Below, piece after piece: positions 1 to 12,833 of a stretch of 64,000 bases of DNA (positions are counted from its first letter, which is position 1; the number at the start of each line of letters is the position of its first letter). Source of the DNA: Aptenodytes patagonicus (Eukaryota; Chordata; Aves; Sphenisciformes; Spheniscidae); contig NC_134949.1 of assembly GCF_965638725.1 (NCBI RefSeq), positions 107,924,586 through 107,988,585 of the forward strand, written 5' to 3'. Made by a program: the position numbers and the translations under genes. The notes beneath the pieces were generated by a model that was not told the DNA's origin, ran no database searches, and was given only the letters and a program-made list of their open reading frames with translations.

Positions 1-3000
1 TTTCACGAACCTGCCGCCATATTATCACGTTTGCCGCCTTCCACCGCCGACTCCTCCTCTCCTTTCACCCACCTGCTCCCATATTCTCGCCTTTGCCGCC
101 TTCCAGCGCCGACTCTTCCTCTCCTTTCACGCACCTGCTGCCACATTCTCGCCTTACCCGCCTTCCACCGCCGACTTTTCCTCTCCTTTCACGCACCTGC
201 GCCTCCTACACTCGTTTGCTGCCTTCCAGTGCCGACTCATCCTCTCCTTTCACGCACCTGCCGCCATATTCTCGCCTTTACCGCCTTCCACCCTGACTCT
301 TCCTCTCCTTTCACGCACCTGTCGCCATATTCTCGCCTTTGCCGCCTTCCAGCTCCAACTCCTCCTCGCCTTTCACGCACCTGCCGCCATATACTCCCAT
401 TTGTCACGTTCCAGCGCTGACTCTTCATCTCCTTTCACGCAGCTGCCGCCATATTCTCACCTTTGACGCCTTCCACCGCCAACTCCTCCTCTCCTTTCAC
501 GCACCTGCCACCATATCCTTGCCTTTCCTACCTTCCAGCGCCAACTCTTCCTCTCCTTTCACGCACCTGCCGCCTCCTACACTCGTTTGCCGCCTTCCTG
601 TGCCGACCGTTCCTCTACTTTCAGGCAGCTACCGTCATATTCTCGCCTTTGCCGCCTTCCACCGCCGACTCCTCCTCTCCATTCACGCAGTTGATGCCTC
701 CTTCTCTCGTTTGCCGCCTTCCACCCCCAACACCTCCTCGCCTTTCACGCACCTGTCGCCATATTCTCGCCTTTGCCGCCTTCCACCACTGACTCCTCCT
801 CTCCTTTCACGCACCTGCCGCCACATTCTCGCCTCTGCCGCCGTCCAGCGCCGACTCTTCCGCTCCTTTCACCCACCTGCCACCATATTCTCGCCTTTGC
901 CGCCTTCCAGCGCCGACTCTTCCTCTCCTTTCACACACCTGCCGCCATATTCTCGCCTTTGCCTCCTTCCAACACCGACTCTTCCTCTCCTTTCACACAC
1001 CTGCCGCCATATTCTCGCCTTTGCCACCTTCCAGCGCCGACTCTTCCTCTCCTTTCACTCACCTGCCACCATATTCTCGCCTTTGCCGCCTTCCACCGCC
1101 GACTCCTCCTCTCCATTCACGCAGTTGATGCCTCCTTCTTTCGTTTGCCGCCTTCCACCCCCAACACCTCCACTCCTTTCACGCAGCTGCCTCCATATTC
1201 TCGCCTTTGCCGCCTTCCACCGCCGACTCTTCCTCTCCTTTCACGCACCTGCCGTCATATTCTCGCCTTTGCCGCCTTCCACCGCCAACTCTTCCTCTCC
1301 TTTCACGCACCTGCTGCCATATTCCCGCCTTTGCCGCCTTCCAGCTCCAACTCCTCCTCTCCTTTCACGCACCTGCCGCCATATTCTCACCTTTGCCGCC
1401 TTCCACCGCCGACTCTTCCTCTCCTTTCACGCACCTGCGCCTCCTACACTCGTTTGCCGCCTTCCACCGCCAACTCCTCCTCTCCTTTTACGCACCTGCC
1501 GCCATATTCTCGCCTTGGCCGCCTTCCACCGCCGACTCTTCCTCTCCTTTCACGCACCTGCCGTCATATTCTCGCCTTTGCCGCCTTCCACCGCCGACTC
1601 TTCCTCTCCTTTCACGCACCTGCCACCATATTCTCGCCTTTGCCGCCTACCACCGCCGACTCCTCCTCTCCTTTCATGCACCTGCTACCATATTCTCGCA
1701 TTTGCCGCCTTCCAGCGCTGACTCCTCCTCTCCTTTCACGCACCTGCCGCCATATTATCACGTTTGCCGCCTTCCACCGCCGACTCCTCCTCTCCTTTAA
1801 CCCACCTGCTCCCATATTCTCGCCTTTGCCGCCTTCCAGCGCCGACTCTTCCTCTCCTTTCACGCACCTGCTGCCACATTCTCGCCTTACCCGCCTTCCA
1901 CCGCCGACTCTTCCTCTCATTTCACACACCTGCCGCCATATTCTCGCCTTTGCCGCCTTCCAACAACGACTCTTCCTCTCTTTTCACACACCTGCCGCCA
2001 TATTCTCGCCTTTGCCACCTTCCAGCGCCAACTCTTCCTCTGCTTTCACGCACCTGCCACCATATTCTCTCCTTTGCCGCCTTCCAGCGCCGACTCCTCC
2101 TCTCCTTTCACGCACCTGCCGCCATATTCTCACCTTTGCCGCCTTCCACCGCCGACTTTTCCTCTCCTTTCACGCACCTGCGCCTCCTACACTCGTTAGC
2201 TGCCTTCCAGTGCCGACTCATCCTCTCCTTTCACGCACCTGCCGCCATATTCTCGCCTTTACCGCCTTCCACCCTGACTCTTCCTCTCCTTTCACGCACC
2301 TGCCGCCATATTCTCGCCTTTGCCGCCTTCCAGCTCCAACTCCTCCTCTCCTTTCACGCACCTGCCGCCATATTCTCCCATTTGTCGCGTTCCAGCGCTG
2401 ACTCTTCATCTCCTTTCATGCAGCTGCCGCCATATTCTCGCCTTTGACGCCTTCCACTGCCAACTCCTCCTCTCCTTTCACGCACGGTCTGCCATATTCT
2501 CGCCTTTGCCGCCTTCCAGCGCAGACTCCTCCTCTCCTTTCACGCACCTCCTGCCATATTCTCGCCTTTTCCGCCTTCCACCGCCGACTTTTCCTCTCCT
2601 TTCACGCTCCTGCGATTCCTACACTCGTTTGCCGCCTTCCAGTGCCGACTCATCCTCTCCTTTAACGCTCCTGCCGTCATATTCTCGCCTTTCCCGCCTT
2701 CCACCCTGACTCTTCCTCTCCTTTCACGCACCTGTCACCATATTCTCGCCTTTGCGGCCTTCCACCGCCGACTCCTCCTCTCCTTTGACGCAGCTGCCGA
2801 CATTTTCTAGCCTTTGCCGCCTTCCAGCGCCGACTCCTCCTCTCTTTTCTTACAGTTTTGTGCCATGCTCTCGCGTTTGCCGCCTTCCACCGCCGAATCC
2901 TCCTCTCCTTTCACGCACCTGCTGCCATATTCCCGCCTTTGCCGCCTTCCAGCTCCAACTCCTCCTCTCCTTTCACGCACCTGCCGCCATATTCTCACCT

Positions 3001-4130
3001 TTGCCGCCTTCCACCGCCGACTCTTCCTCTCCTTTCACGCACCTGCGCCTCCTACACTCGTTTGCCGCCTTCCACCGCCAACTCCTCCTCTCCTTTTACG
3101 CACCTGCCGCCATATTCTCGCCTTGGCCGCCTTCCACCGCCGACTCTTCCTCTCCTTTCACGCACCTGCCGTCATATTCTCGCCTTTGCCGCCTTCCAGC
3201 GCCGACTCTTCCTCTCCTTTCACGCACCTGCCACCATATTCTCGCCTTTGCCGCCTACCACCGCCGACTCCTCCTCTCCTTTCATGCACCTGCTACCATA
3301 TTCTCGCCTTTGCCGCCTTCCAGTGCTGACTCCTCCTCTCCTTTCACGCACCTGCCGCCATATTATCACGTTTGCCGCCTTCCACCGCCGACTCCTCCTC
3401 TCCTTTCACCCACCTGCTCCCATATTCTCGCCTTTGCCGCCTTCCAGCACCGACTCTTCCTCTCCTTTCACGCACCTGCTGCCACATTCTCGCCTTACCC
3501 GCCTTCCACCGCCGACTTTTCCTCTCCTTTCACGCACCTGCGCCTCCTACACTCGTTTGCTGCCTTCCAGTGCCGACTCATCCTCTCCTTTCACGCACCT
3601 GCCGCCATATTCTCGCCTTTACCGCCTTCCACCCTGACTCTTCCTCTCCTTTCACGCACCTGTCGCCATATTCTCGCCTTTGCCGCCTTCCAGCTCCAAC
3701 TCCTCCTCGCCTTTCAAGCACGTGCCGCCATATTCTCCCATTTGTCACGTTCCAGCGCTGACTCTTCATCTCCTTTCACGCAGCTGCCGCCATATTCTCA
3801 CCTTTGACGCCTTCCACCGCCAACTCCTCCTCTCCTTTCACGCACCTGCCACCATATCCTTGCCTTTGCTACCTTCCAGCGCCAACTCTTCCTCTCCTTT
3901 CACGCACCTGCCACCTCCTACACTCGTTTGCCGCCTTCCTGTGCCGACCGTTCCTCTACTTTCAGGCAGCTACCGTCATATTCTCGCCTTTACCGCCTTC
4001 CACCGCCGACTCCTCCTCTCCATTCACGCAGTTGATGCCTCCTTCTCTCGTTTGCCGCCTTCCACCCCCAACACCTCCTCTCCTTTCACGCACCTGTCGC
4101 CATATTCTCGCCTTTGCCGCCTTCCACCAC
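1..4130. repeat. Older higher-order repeat block with 3341-bp offset
   Basis: The first roughly 790 bases recur at 3342-4130 with an offset of 3341 bp and a few substitutions. The marker variant with TTTGACGCAGCTGCC occurs at about 2790 and 4890, a spacing near 2105 bp, so here the higher-order pattern is rearranged compared with the 9.5-18.6 kb copies. Confidence 0.7.
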
Positions 4131-7100
4131 TGACTCCTCCTCTCCTTTCACGCACCTGCCGCCACATTCTCGCCTTTGCCGCCTTCCAACACCGACTCTT
4201 CCTCTCCTTTCACACACCTGCCGCCATATTCTCGCCTTTGCCACCTTCCAGCGCCGACTATTCCTCTCCTTTCACGCACCTGCCGCCATATTCTCGCCTT
4301 TGCCGCCTTCCAGCGCCGACTCTTCCTCTCCTTTCACACACCTGCCGCCATATTCTCGCCTTTGCCGCCTTCCAACACCGACTCTTCCTCTCCTTTCACA
4401 CACCTGCCGCCATATTCTCGCCTTTGCCACCTTCCAGCGCCGACTATTCCTCTCCTTTCACGCACCTGCCGCCATATTCTCGCCTTTGCCGCCTTCCACC
4501 GCCGACTCTTCCTCTCCTTTCACGCACCTGCCGTCATATTCTCGCCTTTGCCGCCTTCCAGCGCCAACTCTTCCTCTCCTTTCACGCACGGACTGCCATA
4601 TTCTCGCCTTTGCCGCCTTCCAGCGCTGACTCCTCCTCTCCTTTCACGCACCTCCTGCCATATTCTCGCCTTTGCCGCCTTCCAGTGCCGACTTTTCCTC
4701 TCCTTTCACGCTCCTGCGATTCCTACACTCGTTTGCCGCCTTCCAGTGCCGACTCATCCTCTCCTTTAACACTCCTGCCGTCATATTCTCGCCTTTGCCG
4801 CCTTCCACCCTGACTCTTCCTCTCCTTTCACGCACCTGTCACCATATTCTCGCCTTTGCGGCCTTCCACCGCCGACTCCTCCTCTCCTTTGACGCAGCTG
4901 CCGACATTTTCTAGCCTTTACCGCCTTCCAGCGCCGACTCCTCCTCTCTTTTCTTGCAGTTTTGTGCCATGCTCTCGCGTTTGCCGCCTTCCACCGCCGA
5001 ATCCTCCTCTCCTTTCACGCACCTGCTGCCATATTCCCGCCTTTGCCGCCCTCCAGCTCCAACTCCTCCTCTCCTTTCACGCACCTGCCGCCATATTCTC
5101 GCCTTTGCCGCCTTCCACCGCCGACTCTTCCTCTCCTTTCACGCACCTGCGCCTCCTACACTCGTTTGCCGCCTTCCACCGCCAACTCCTCCTCTCCTTT
5201 TACGCACCTGCCACCATATTCTCACCTTTGCCGCCTTCCACCGCCGACTCTTCCTCTCCTTTCACGCACCTGCGCCTCCTACACTCGTTTGCCGCCTTCC
5301 ACCGCCGACTCTTCCACTCCTTTCACGCACCTGCGCCTCCTACACTCGTTTGCCGCCTTCCACCGCCAACTCCTCCTCTCCTTTTACGCACCTGCCGCCA
5401 TATTCTCGCCTTGGCCGCCTTCCACCGCCAACTCTTCCTATCCTTTCACGCACCTGCCGTCATATTCTCGCCTTTGCCGCCTTCCAGCGCCGACTCTTCC
5501 TCTCCTTTCACGCACCTGCTACCATATTCTTGCCTTTGCCGCCTTCCAGCGCCGACTCCTCCTTTCCTTTCACGCACCTGCCGCCATATTATCACATTTG
5601 CCGCCTTCCACAGCCGACTCCTCCTCTCCTTTCACCCACCTGCTCCCATATTCTCGCCATTGCCGCCTTCCAGCGCCGACTCTTCCTCTCCTTTCACGCA
5701 CCTGCTGCCACATTCTCGCCTTACCCGCCTTCCACCGCCAACTCTTCCTCTCATTTCACACACCTGCCGCCATATTCTCGCCTTTGCCGCCTTCCAACAA
5801 CGACTCTTCCTCTCCATTCACGCAGTTGATGCCTCCTTCTTTCGTTTGCCGCCTTCCACCCCCAACACCTCCACTCCTTTCACGCAGCTGCCTCCATATT
5901 CTCGCCTTTGCCGCCTTCCACCGCCGACTCTTCCTCTCCTTTCACGCACCTGACGTCATATTCTCGCCTTTGCCGCCTTCCAGCGCCGACTCTTCCTCTC
6001 CTTTCACGCACCTGCCGCCATATTCTCGCCTTTGCCGCCTTCCAGCGCAGACTCCTCCTCTCCTTTCACGCACCTCCTGCCATATTCTCGCCTTTGCCGC
6101 CTTCCAGTGCCGACTCCTCCTCTCCTTTGACGCAGCTGCCGCCGTTTTCTCGCCTTTGCCGCCTTCCAGTGCTGACTCCACCTCTGCTTTCACGCAGCTA
6201 ACGCGATATTCTCGCCTTTGCCACCTTCCAGCGCCGACTCCTCCTCTCTTTCCTTGCAGTTTTCTGCCATACTCTCGTGTTTCCTGCCTTCCACCGCTGA
6301 CTTCTCCTCTCCTTACACGCACCTGCTGCCATATTCTCGCCTTTACCGCCTTCCAGCTCCAACTCCTCCTCTCCTTTCACGCACCTGCCGCCATATTCTC
6401 CCATTTATCGCGTTCCAGCGCTGACTCTTCATCTCCTTTCACGCAGCTGCCGCCATATTTTTGCCTTTGCCGCCTTCAACCGCCAACTCCTCCTCTCCTT
6501 TCACGCACCTGCCACCATATCCTTCCCTTTGCTACCCTCCAGCGCTGAATCTTCCTCTCTTTTCACGCACCTGCCGCCTCCTATACTCGTTTGCCGCCTT
6601 CCAGTGCCGACCGTTCCTCTACTTTCAGGCAGCTTCCGTCATATTCTCGCCTTTGCCACCTTCCACCGCCGACTCCTCCTCTCCATTCACTTAGTTGATG
6701 CCTCCTTCTCTCGTTTGCCGCCTTCCACCGCCAACTCCTCCTCTCCTTTCACGTACCTGCCGCCATATTCTCGCCTTTGCCGCCTTCCACCGCCGACTCT
6801 TCCTCTCCTTTCACGCACCTGTCGCCATATTCTCGCCTTTGCCGCCTTCCACCACTAACTCCTCCTCTCCTTTCACGCACCTGCCGCCATATTCTCACCA
6901 TTGCCGCCTTCCAGCGCCGACTCCTCCTCTCCTTTCACGCAGCTGCCGCCATATTCTCGCCTTTGCCGCCTTCCACCGCCGACTCTTCCTCTCCTTTCAC
7001 GCACCTGCTCCCATATTCTCGCCTTTGCCGCCTTCCACCCCGACTCTTCCTCTCCTTTCACCCACCTGCTGCCATATTCTCGCCTTTGCCGCCTTACAGC

Positions 7101-9495
7101 GCCGACTCTTCCTCTCCTTTCACGCACCTGCCGCCATATTATCACGTTTGCCGCCTTCCACCACTAACTCCTCCTCTCCTTTCACGCACCTGCCGCCTCC
7201 TACACTCGTTTGCCGCCTTCCTGTGCCGACCGTTCCTCTACTTTCAGGCAGCTGCCGTCATATTCTTGCCTTTGCCGCCTTCCACCGCCGACTCCTCCTC
7301 TCCATTCACGCAGTTGATGCCTCCTTCTCTCGTTTGCCGCCTTCCACCCCCAACACCTCCTCTCCTTTCACGCACCTGTCGCCATATTCTCGCCTTTGCC
7401 GCCTTCCATCTCCAACTCCTCCTCTCCTTTCACGCACCTGCCGCCATATTCTCCCATTTGTCGCGTTCCAGCACTGACTCTTCATCTCCTTTAACGCAGC
7501 TGCCGCGATATTCTCCCTTTTGCCGCCTTCCACCGCCGACTCCTCCTCTCCTTTCACGCACCTGCTCCCATATTCTCGCCTTTGCCGCCTTCCAACACCG
7601 ACTCTTCCTCTCCTTTCACACACCTGCCGCCATATTCTCGCCTTTGCCACCTTCCAGCGCCGACTCTTCCTCTCCTTTCACGCACCTGCCGCCATATTCT
7701 CGCCTTTGCCGCCTTCCACCGCCGACTCCTCCTCTCCATTCACGCAGTTGATGCCTCCTTCTTTCGTTTTCCGCCTTCCACCCCCAACACCTCCACTCCT
7801 TTCACGCAGCTGCCTCCATATTCTCGCCTTTGCCGCCTTCCACCGCCGACTCTTCCTCTCCTTTCACGCACCTGCCGCCATATTCTCGCCTTTGCCGCCT
7901 TCCAGCGCCGACTCTTCCTCTCCTTTCACGCACCTGCCGCCATATTCTCGCCTTTGCCGCCTTCCAGCGCAGACTCCTCCTCTCCTTTCACGCACCTCCT
8001 GCCATATTCTCGCCTTTGCCGCCTTCCAGTGCCGACTCCTCCTCTCCTTTGACGCAGCTGCCGCCGTTTTCTCGCCTTTACCGCCTTCCAGTGCTGACTC
8101 CTCCTCCGCTTTCACGCAGCTAACGCGATATTCTAGCCTTTGCCACCTTCCACCGCCGACTCCTCCTCTCCTTTCACGCACCTGCCGCCATATTATCACA
8201 TTTGCCGCCTTCCACCGCCGAATCCTCCTCTCCTTTCACCCACCTGCTCCCATATTCTCGCCTTTGCCGCCTTCCAGCGCCGACTCTTCCTCTCCTTTCA
8301 CGCACCTGCTGCCACATTCTCGCCTTACCCGCCTTCCACCGCCGACTCTTCCTCTCATTTCACACACCTGCCGCCATATTCTCGCCTTTGCCGCCTTCCA
8401 ACAACGACTCTTCCTCTCTTTTCACACACCTGCCGCCATATTCTCGCCTTTGCCACCTTCCAGCGCCAACTCTTCCTCTGCTTTCACGCACCTGCCACCA
8501 TATTCTCGCATTTGCTGCCTTCCACCAACTCCTCCTCTCCTTTCACGCACCTGCCGCCATATTCTCACCTTTGCCGCCTTCCACCGCCGACTTTTCCTCT
8601 CCTTTCACGCACCTGCGCCTCCTACACTCGTTTGCTGCCTTCCAGTGCCGACTCATCCTCTCCTTTCACGCACCTGCCGCCATATTCTCGCCTTTACCGC
8701 CTTCCACCCTGACTCTTCCTCTCCTTTCACGCACCTGTCACCATATTCTCGCCTTTGCCAACTTCCAGCGCCGACTCTTCCTCTCCTTTCACGCACCTGC
8801 CACCATATTCTCGCCTTTGCCGCCTACCACCGCCGACTCCTCCTCTCCTTTCATGCACCTGCTACCATATTCTCGCCTTTGCTGCCTTCCAGCGCCGACT
8901 CCTCCTCTCCTTTCACGCACCTGCCGCCATATTATCACGTTTGCCGCCTTCCACCGCCGACTCCTCCTCTCCTTTCACCCACCTGCTCCCATATTCTTGC
9001 CTTTGCCGCCTTCCAGCGCCGACTCTTCCTCTCCTTTCACGCACCTGTCGCCATATTCCGCCTTACCCGCCTTCCACCGCCAACTCTTCCTCTCCTTTCA
9101 CACACCTGCCGCCATATTCTCGCCTTTGCCGCCTTCCAACAACGACTCTTCCTCTCTTTTCACACACCTGCCGCCATATTCTCGCCTTTGCCACCTTCCA
9201 GCGCCAACTCTTCCTCTGCTTTCACGCACCTGCAACCATATTCTCTCCTTTGCCGCCTTCCACCGCCAACTCCTCCTCTCCTTTCACGCACCTGCCGCCA
9301 TATTCTCACCTTTGCCGCCTTCCACCGCAGACTTTTCCTCTCCTTTCACGCACCTGCGATTCCTACACTCGTTTGCCGCCTTCCAGTGCCGACTCATCCT
9401 CTCCTTTAACGCTCCTGCCGTCATATTCTCGCCTTTGCCGCCTTCCACCCTGACTCTTCCTCTCCTTTCACGCACCTGTCACCATATTCTCGCCT

Positions 9496-12400
9496 TTGCG
9501 GCCTTCCACCGCCGACTCCTCCTCTCCTTTGACGCAGCTGCCAACATTTTCTAGCCTTTGCCGCCTTCCAGCGCCGACTCCTCCTCTCTTTTCTTGCAGT
9601 TTTGTGCCATGCTCTCGCGTTTGCCGCCTTCCACCGCCGAATCCTCCTCTCCTTTCACGCACCTGCTGCCATATTCCCGCCTTTGCCGCCTTCCAGCTCC
9701 AACTCCTCCTCTCCTTTCACGCACCTGCCGCCATATTCTCACCTTTGCCGCCTTCCACCGCCGACTCTTCCTCTCCTTTCACGCACCTGCGCCTCCTACA
9801 CTTGTTTGCCGCCTTCCACCGCCGACTCTTCCTCTCCTTTCACGCACCTGCGCCTCCTACAATCGTTTGCCGCCTTCCACCGCCAACTCCTCCTCTCCTT
9901 TTACGCACCTGCCGCCATATTCTCGCCTTGGCCGCCTTCCACCGCCGACTCTTCCTCTCCTTTCACGCACCTGCCGTTATATTCTCGCCTTTGCCGCCTT
10001 CCAGCGCCGACTCCTCCTCTCCTTTCACGCACCTGCCACCATATTCTCGCCTTTACCGCCTACCACCGCCGACTCCTCCTCTCCTTTCATGCACCTGCTA
10101 CCATATTCTCGCCTTTGCCGCCTTCCAGCGCCGACTCCTCCTCTCCTTTCACGCACCTGCCGCCATATTATCACGTTTGCCGCCTTCCACCGCCGACTCC
10201 TCCTCTCCTTTCACCCACCTGCTCCCATATTCTCGCCTTTGCCGCCTTCCAGCGCCGACTCTTCCTCTCCTTTCACGCACCTGCTGCCACATTCTCGCCT
10301 TACCCGCCTTCCACCGCCGACTCTTCCTCTCATTTCACACACCTGCCGCCATATTCTCGCCTTTGCCGCCTTCCAACAACGACTCTTCCTCTCTTTTCAC
10401 ACACCTGCCGCCATATTCTCGCCTTTGCCACCTTCCAGCGCCAACTCTTCCTCTGCTTTCACGCACCTGCCACCATATTCTCGCCTTTGCTGCCTTCTAC
10501 CGCCAACTCCTCCTCTCCTTTCACGCACCTGCCGCCATATTCTCACCTTTGCCGCCTTCCACCGCCGACTTTTCCTCTCCTTTCACGCACCTGCGCCTCC
10601 TACACTCGTTTGCTGCCTTCCAGTGCCGACTCATCCTCTCCTTTCACGCACCTGCCGCCATATTCTCGCCTTTACCGCCTTCCACCCTGACTCTTCCTCT
10701 CCTTTCACGCACCTGTCGCCATATTCTCGCCTTTGCCGCCTTCCAGCTCCAACTCCTCCTCTCCTTTCACGCACCTGCCGCCATATTGTCCCATTTGTTG
10801 CGTTCCAGCGCTGACTCTTCATCTCCTTTCACGCAGCTGCCGCCATATTCTCGCCTTTGACGCCTTCCACCGCCAACTCCTCCTCTCCTTTCACGCACCT
10901 GCCACCATATCCTTGCCTTTGCTACCTTCCAGCGCCGACTCTTCCTCTCCTTTCACGCACCTGCCGCCTCCTACACTCGTTTGCCGCCTTCCTGTGCCGA
11001 CCGTTCCTCTACTTTCAGGCAGCTGCCGTCATATTCTTGCCTTTGCCGCCTTCCACCGCCGACTCCTCCTCTCCATTCACGCAGTTGATGCCTTCTTCTC
11101 TCGTTTGCCGCCTTCCACCCCCAACACCTCCTCTCCTTTCACGCACCTGTCGCCATATTCTCGCCTTTGCCGCCTTCCAGCTCCAACTCCTCCTCTCCTT
11201 TCACGCACCTGCCGCCATATTCTCCCATTTGTCGCGTTCCAGCACTGACTCTTCATCTCCTTTAACGCAGCTGCCGCGATATTCTCGCTTTTGCCGCCTT
11301 CCACCGCCGACTCTTCTTCTCCTTTCACGCACCTGCCGTCATATTCTCGCCTTTGCCGCCTTCCAGTGCCGACTTTTCCTCTCCTTTCACGCTCCTGCGA
11401 TTCCTACACTCGTTTGCCGCCTTCCAGTGCCGACTCATCCTCTCCTTTAACGCTCCTGCCGTCATATTCTCGCCTTTGCCGCCTTCCACCCTTACTCTTC
11501 CTCTCCTTTCACGCACCTGCGCCTCCTACACTCGTTTGCCGCCTTCCACCGCCGACTCTTCCTCTCCTTTCACGCACCTGCGCCTCCTACACTCGTTTGC
11601 CGCCTTCCACCGCCAACTCCTCCTCTCCTTTTACGCACCTGCCGCCATATTCTCGCCTTGGCCGCCTTCCACCGCCGACTCTTCCTCTCCTTTCACGCAC
11701 CTGCCATCATATTCTCGCCTTTGCCGCCTTCCAGCGCCGACTCCTCCTCTCCTTTCACGCACCTGCCACCATATTCCCGCCTTTGCCGCCTACCACCGCC
11801 GACTCCTCCTCTCCTTTCATGCACCTGCTACCATATTCTCGCCTTTGCCGCCTTCCAGCGCCGACTCCTCCTCTCCTTTCACGCACCTGCCGCCATATTA
11901 TCACATTTGCCGCCTTCCACCGCCGACTCCTCCTCTCCTTTCACGCACCTGCTCCCATATTCTCGCCTTTGCCGCCTTCCAGTGCCGACTCTTCCTCTCC
12001 TTTCACGCACCTGCTGCCACATTCTCGCCTTACCCGCCTTCCACCGCCGACTCTTCCTCTCATTTCACACACCTGCCGCCATATTCTCGCCTTTGCCGCC
12101 TTCCAACAACGACTCTTCCTCTCTTTTCACACACCTGCCGCCATCTTCTCGCCTTTGCCACCTTCCAGCGCCAACTCTTCCTCTGCTTTCACGCACCTGC
12201 CGCCATATTCTCGCCTTTGCTGCCTTCCAGCGCCGACTCCTCCTCTCCTTTCACGCACCTGCCGCCATATTATCACGTTTGCCGCCTTCCACCGCCGACT
12301 CCTCCTCTCCTTTCACCCACCTGCTCCCATATTCTTGCCTTTGCCGCCTTCCAGCGCCGACTCTTCCTCTCCTTTCACGCACCTGTCGCCATATTCCGCC

Positions 12401-12833
12401 TTACCCGCCTTCCACCGCCAACTCTTCCTCTCCTTTCACACACCTGCCGCCATATTCTCGCCTTTGCCGCCTTCCAACAACGACTCTTCCTCTCTTTTCA
12501 CACACCTGCCGCCATATTCTCGCCTTTGCCACCTTCCAGCGCCAACTCTTCCTCTGCTTTCACGCACCTGCAACCATATTCTCTCCTTTGCCGCCTTCCA
12601 CCGCCAACTCCTCCTCTCCTTTCACGCACCTGCCGCCATATTCTCACCTTTGCCGCCTTCCACCGCAGACTTTTCCTCTCCTTTCACGCACCTGCGATTC
12701 CTACACTCGTTTGCCGCCTTCCAGTGCCGACTCATCCTCTCCTTTAACGCTCCTGCCGTCATATTCTCGCCTTTGCCGCCTTCCACCCTGACTCTTCCTC
12801 TCCTTTCACGCACCTGTCACCATATTCTCGCCT
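9496..12833. repeat. Higher-order repeat copy A, 3338 bp
   Basis: A long block of ordered variant monomers begins at the variant carrying TTTGCGGCCTTCC and TTTGACGCAGCTGCC, and runs until that same variant recurs at 12834. The order of rare variants inside it (TTTTGTGCCATGC near 9600, CCATATCCTTGCC near 10910, TCCTGTGCCGACCG near 10990) is repeated in the next copies. The near identity of long stretches between copies points to recent segmental duplication within the array. Confidence 0.85.
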
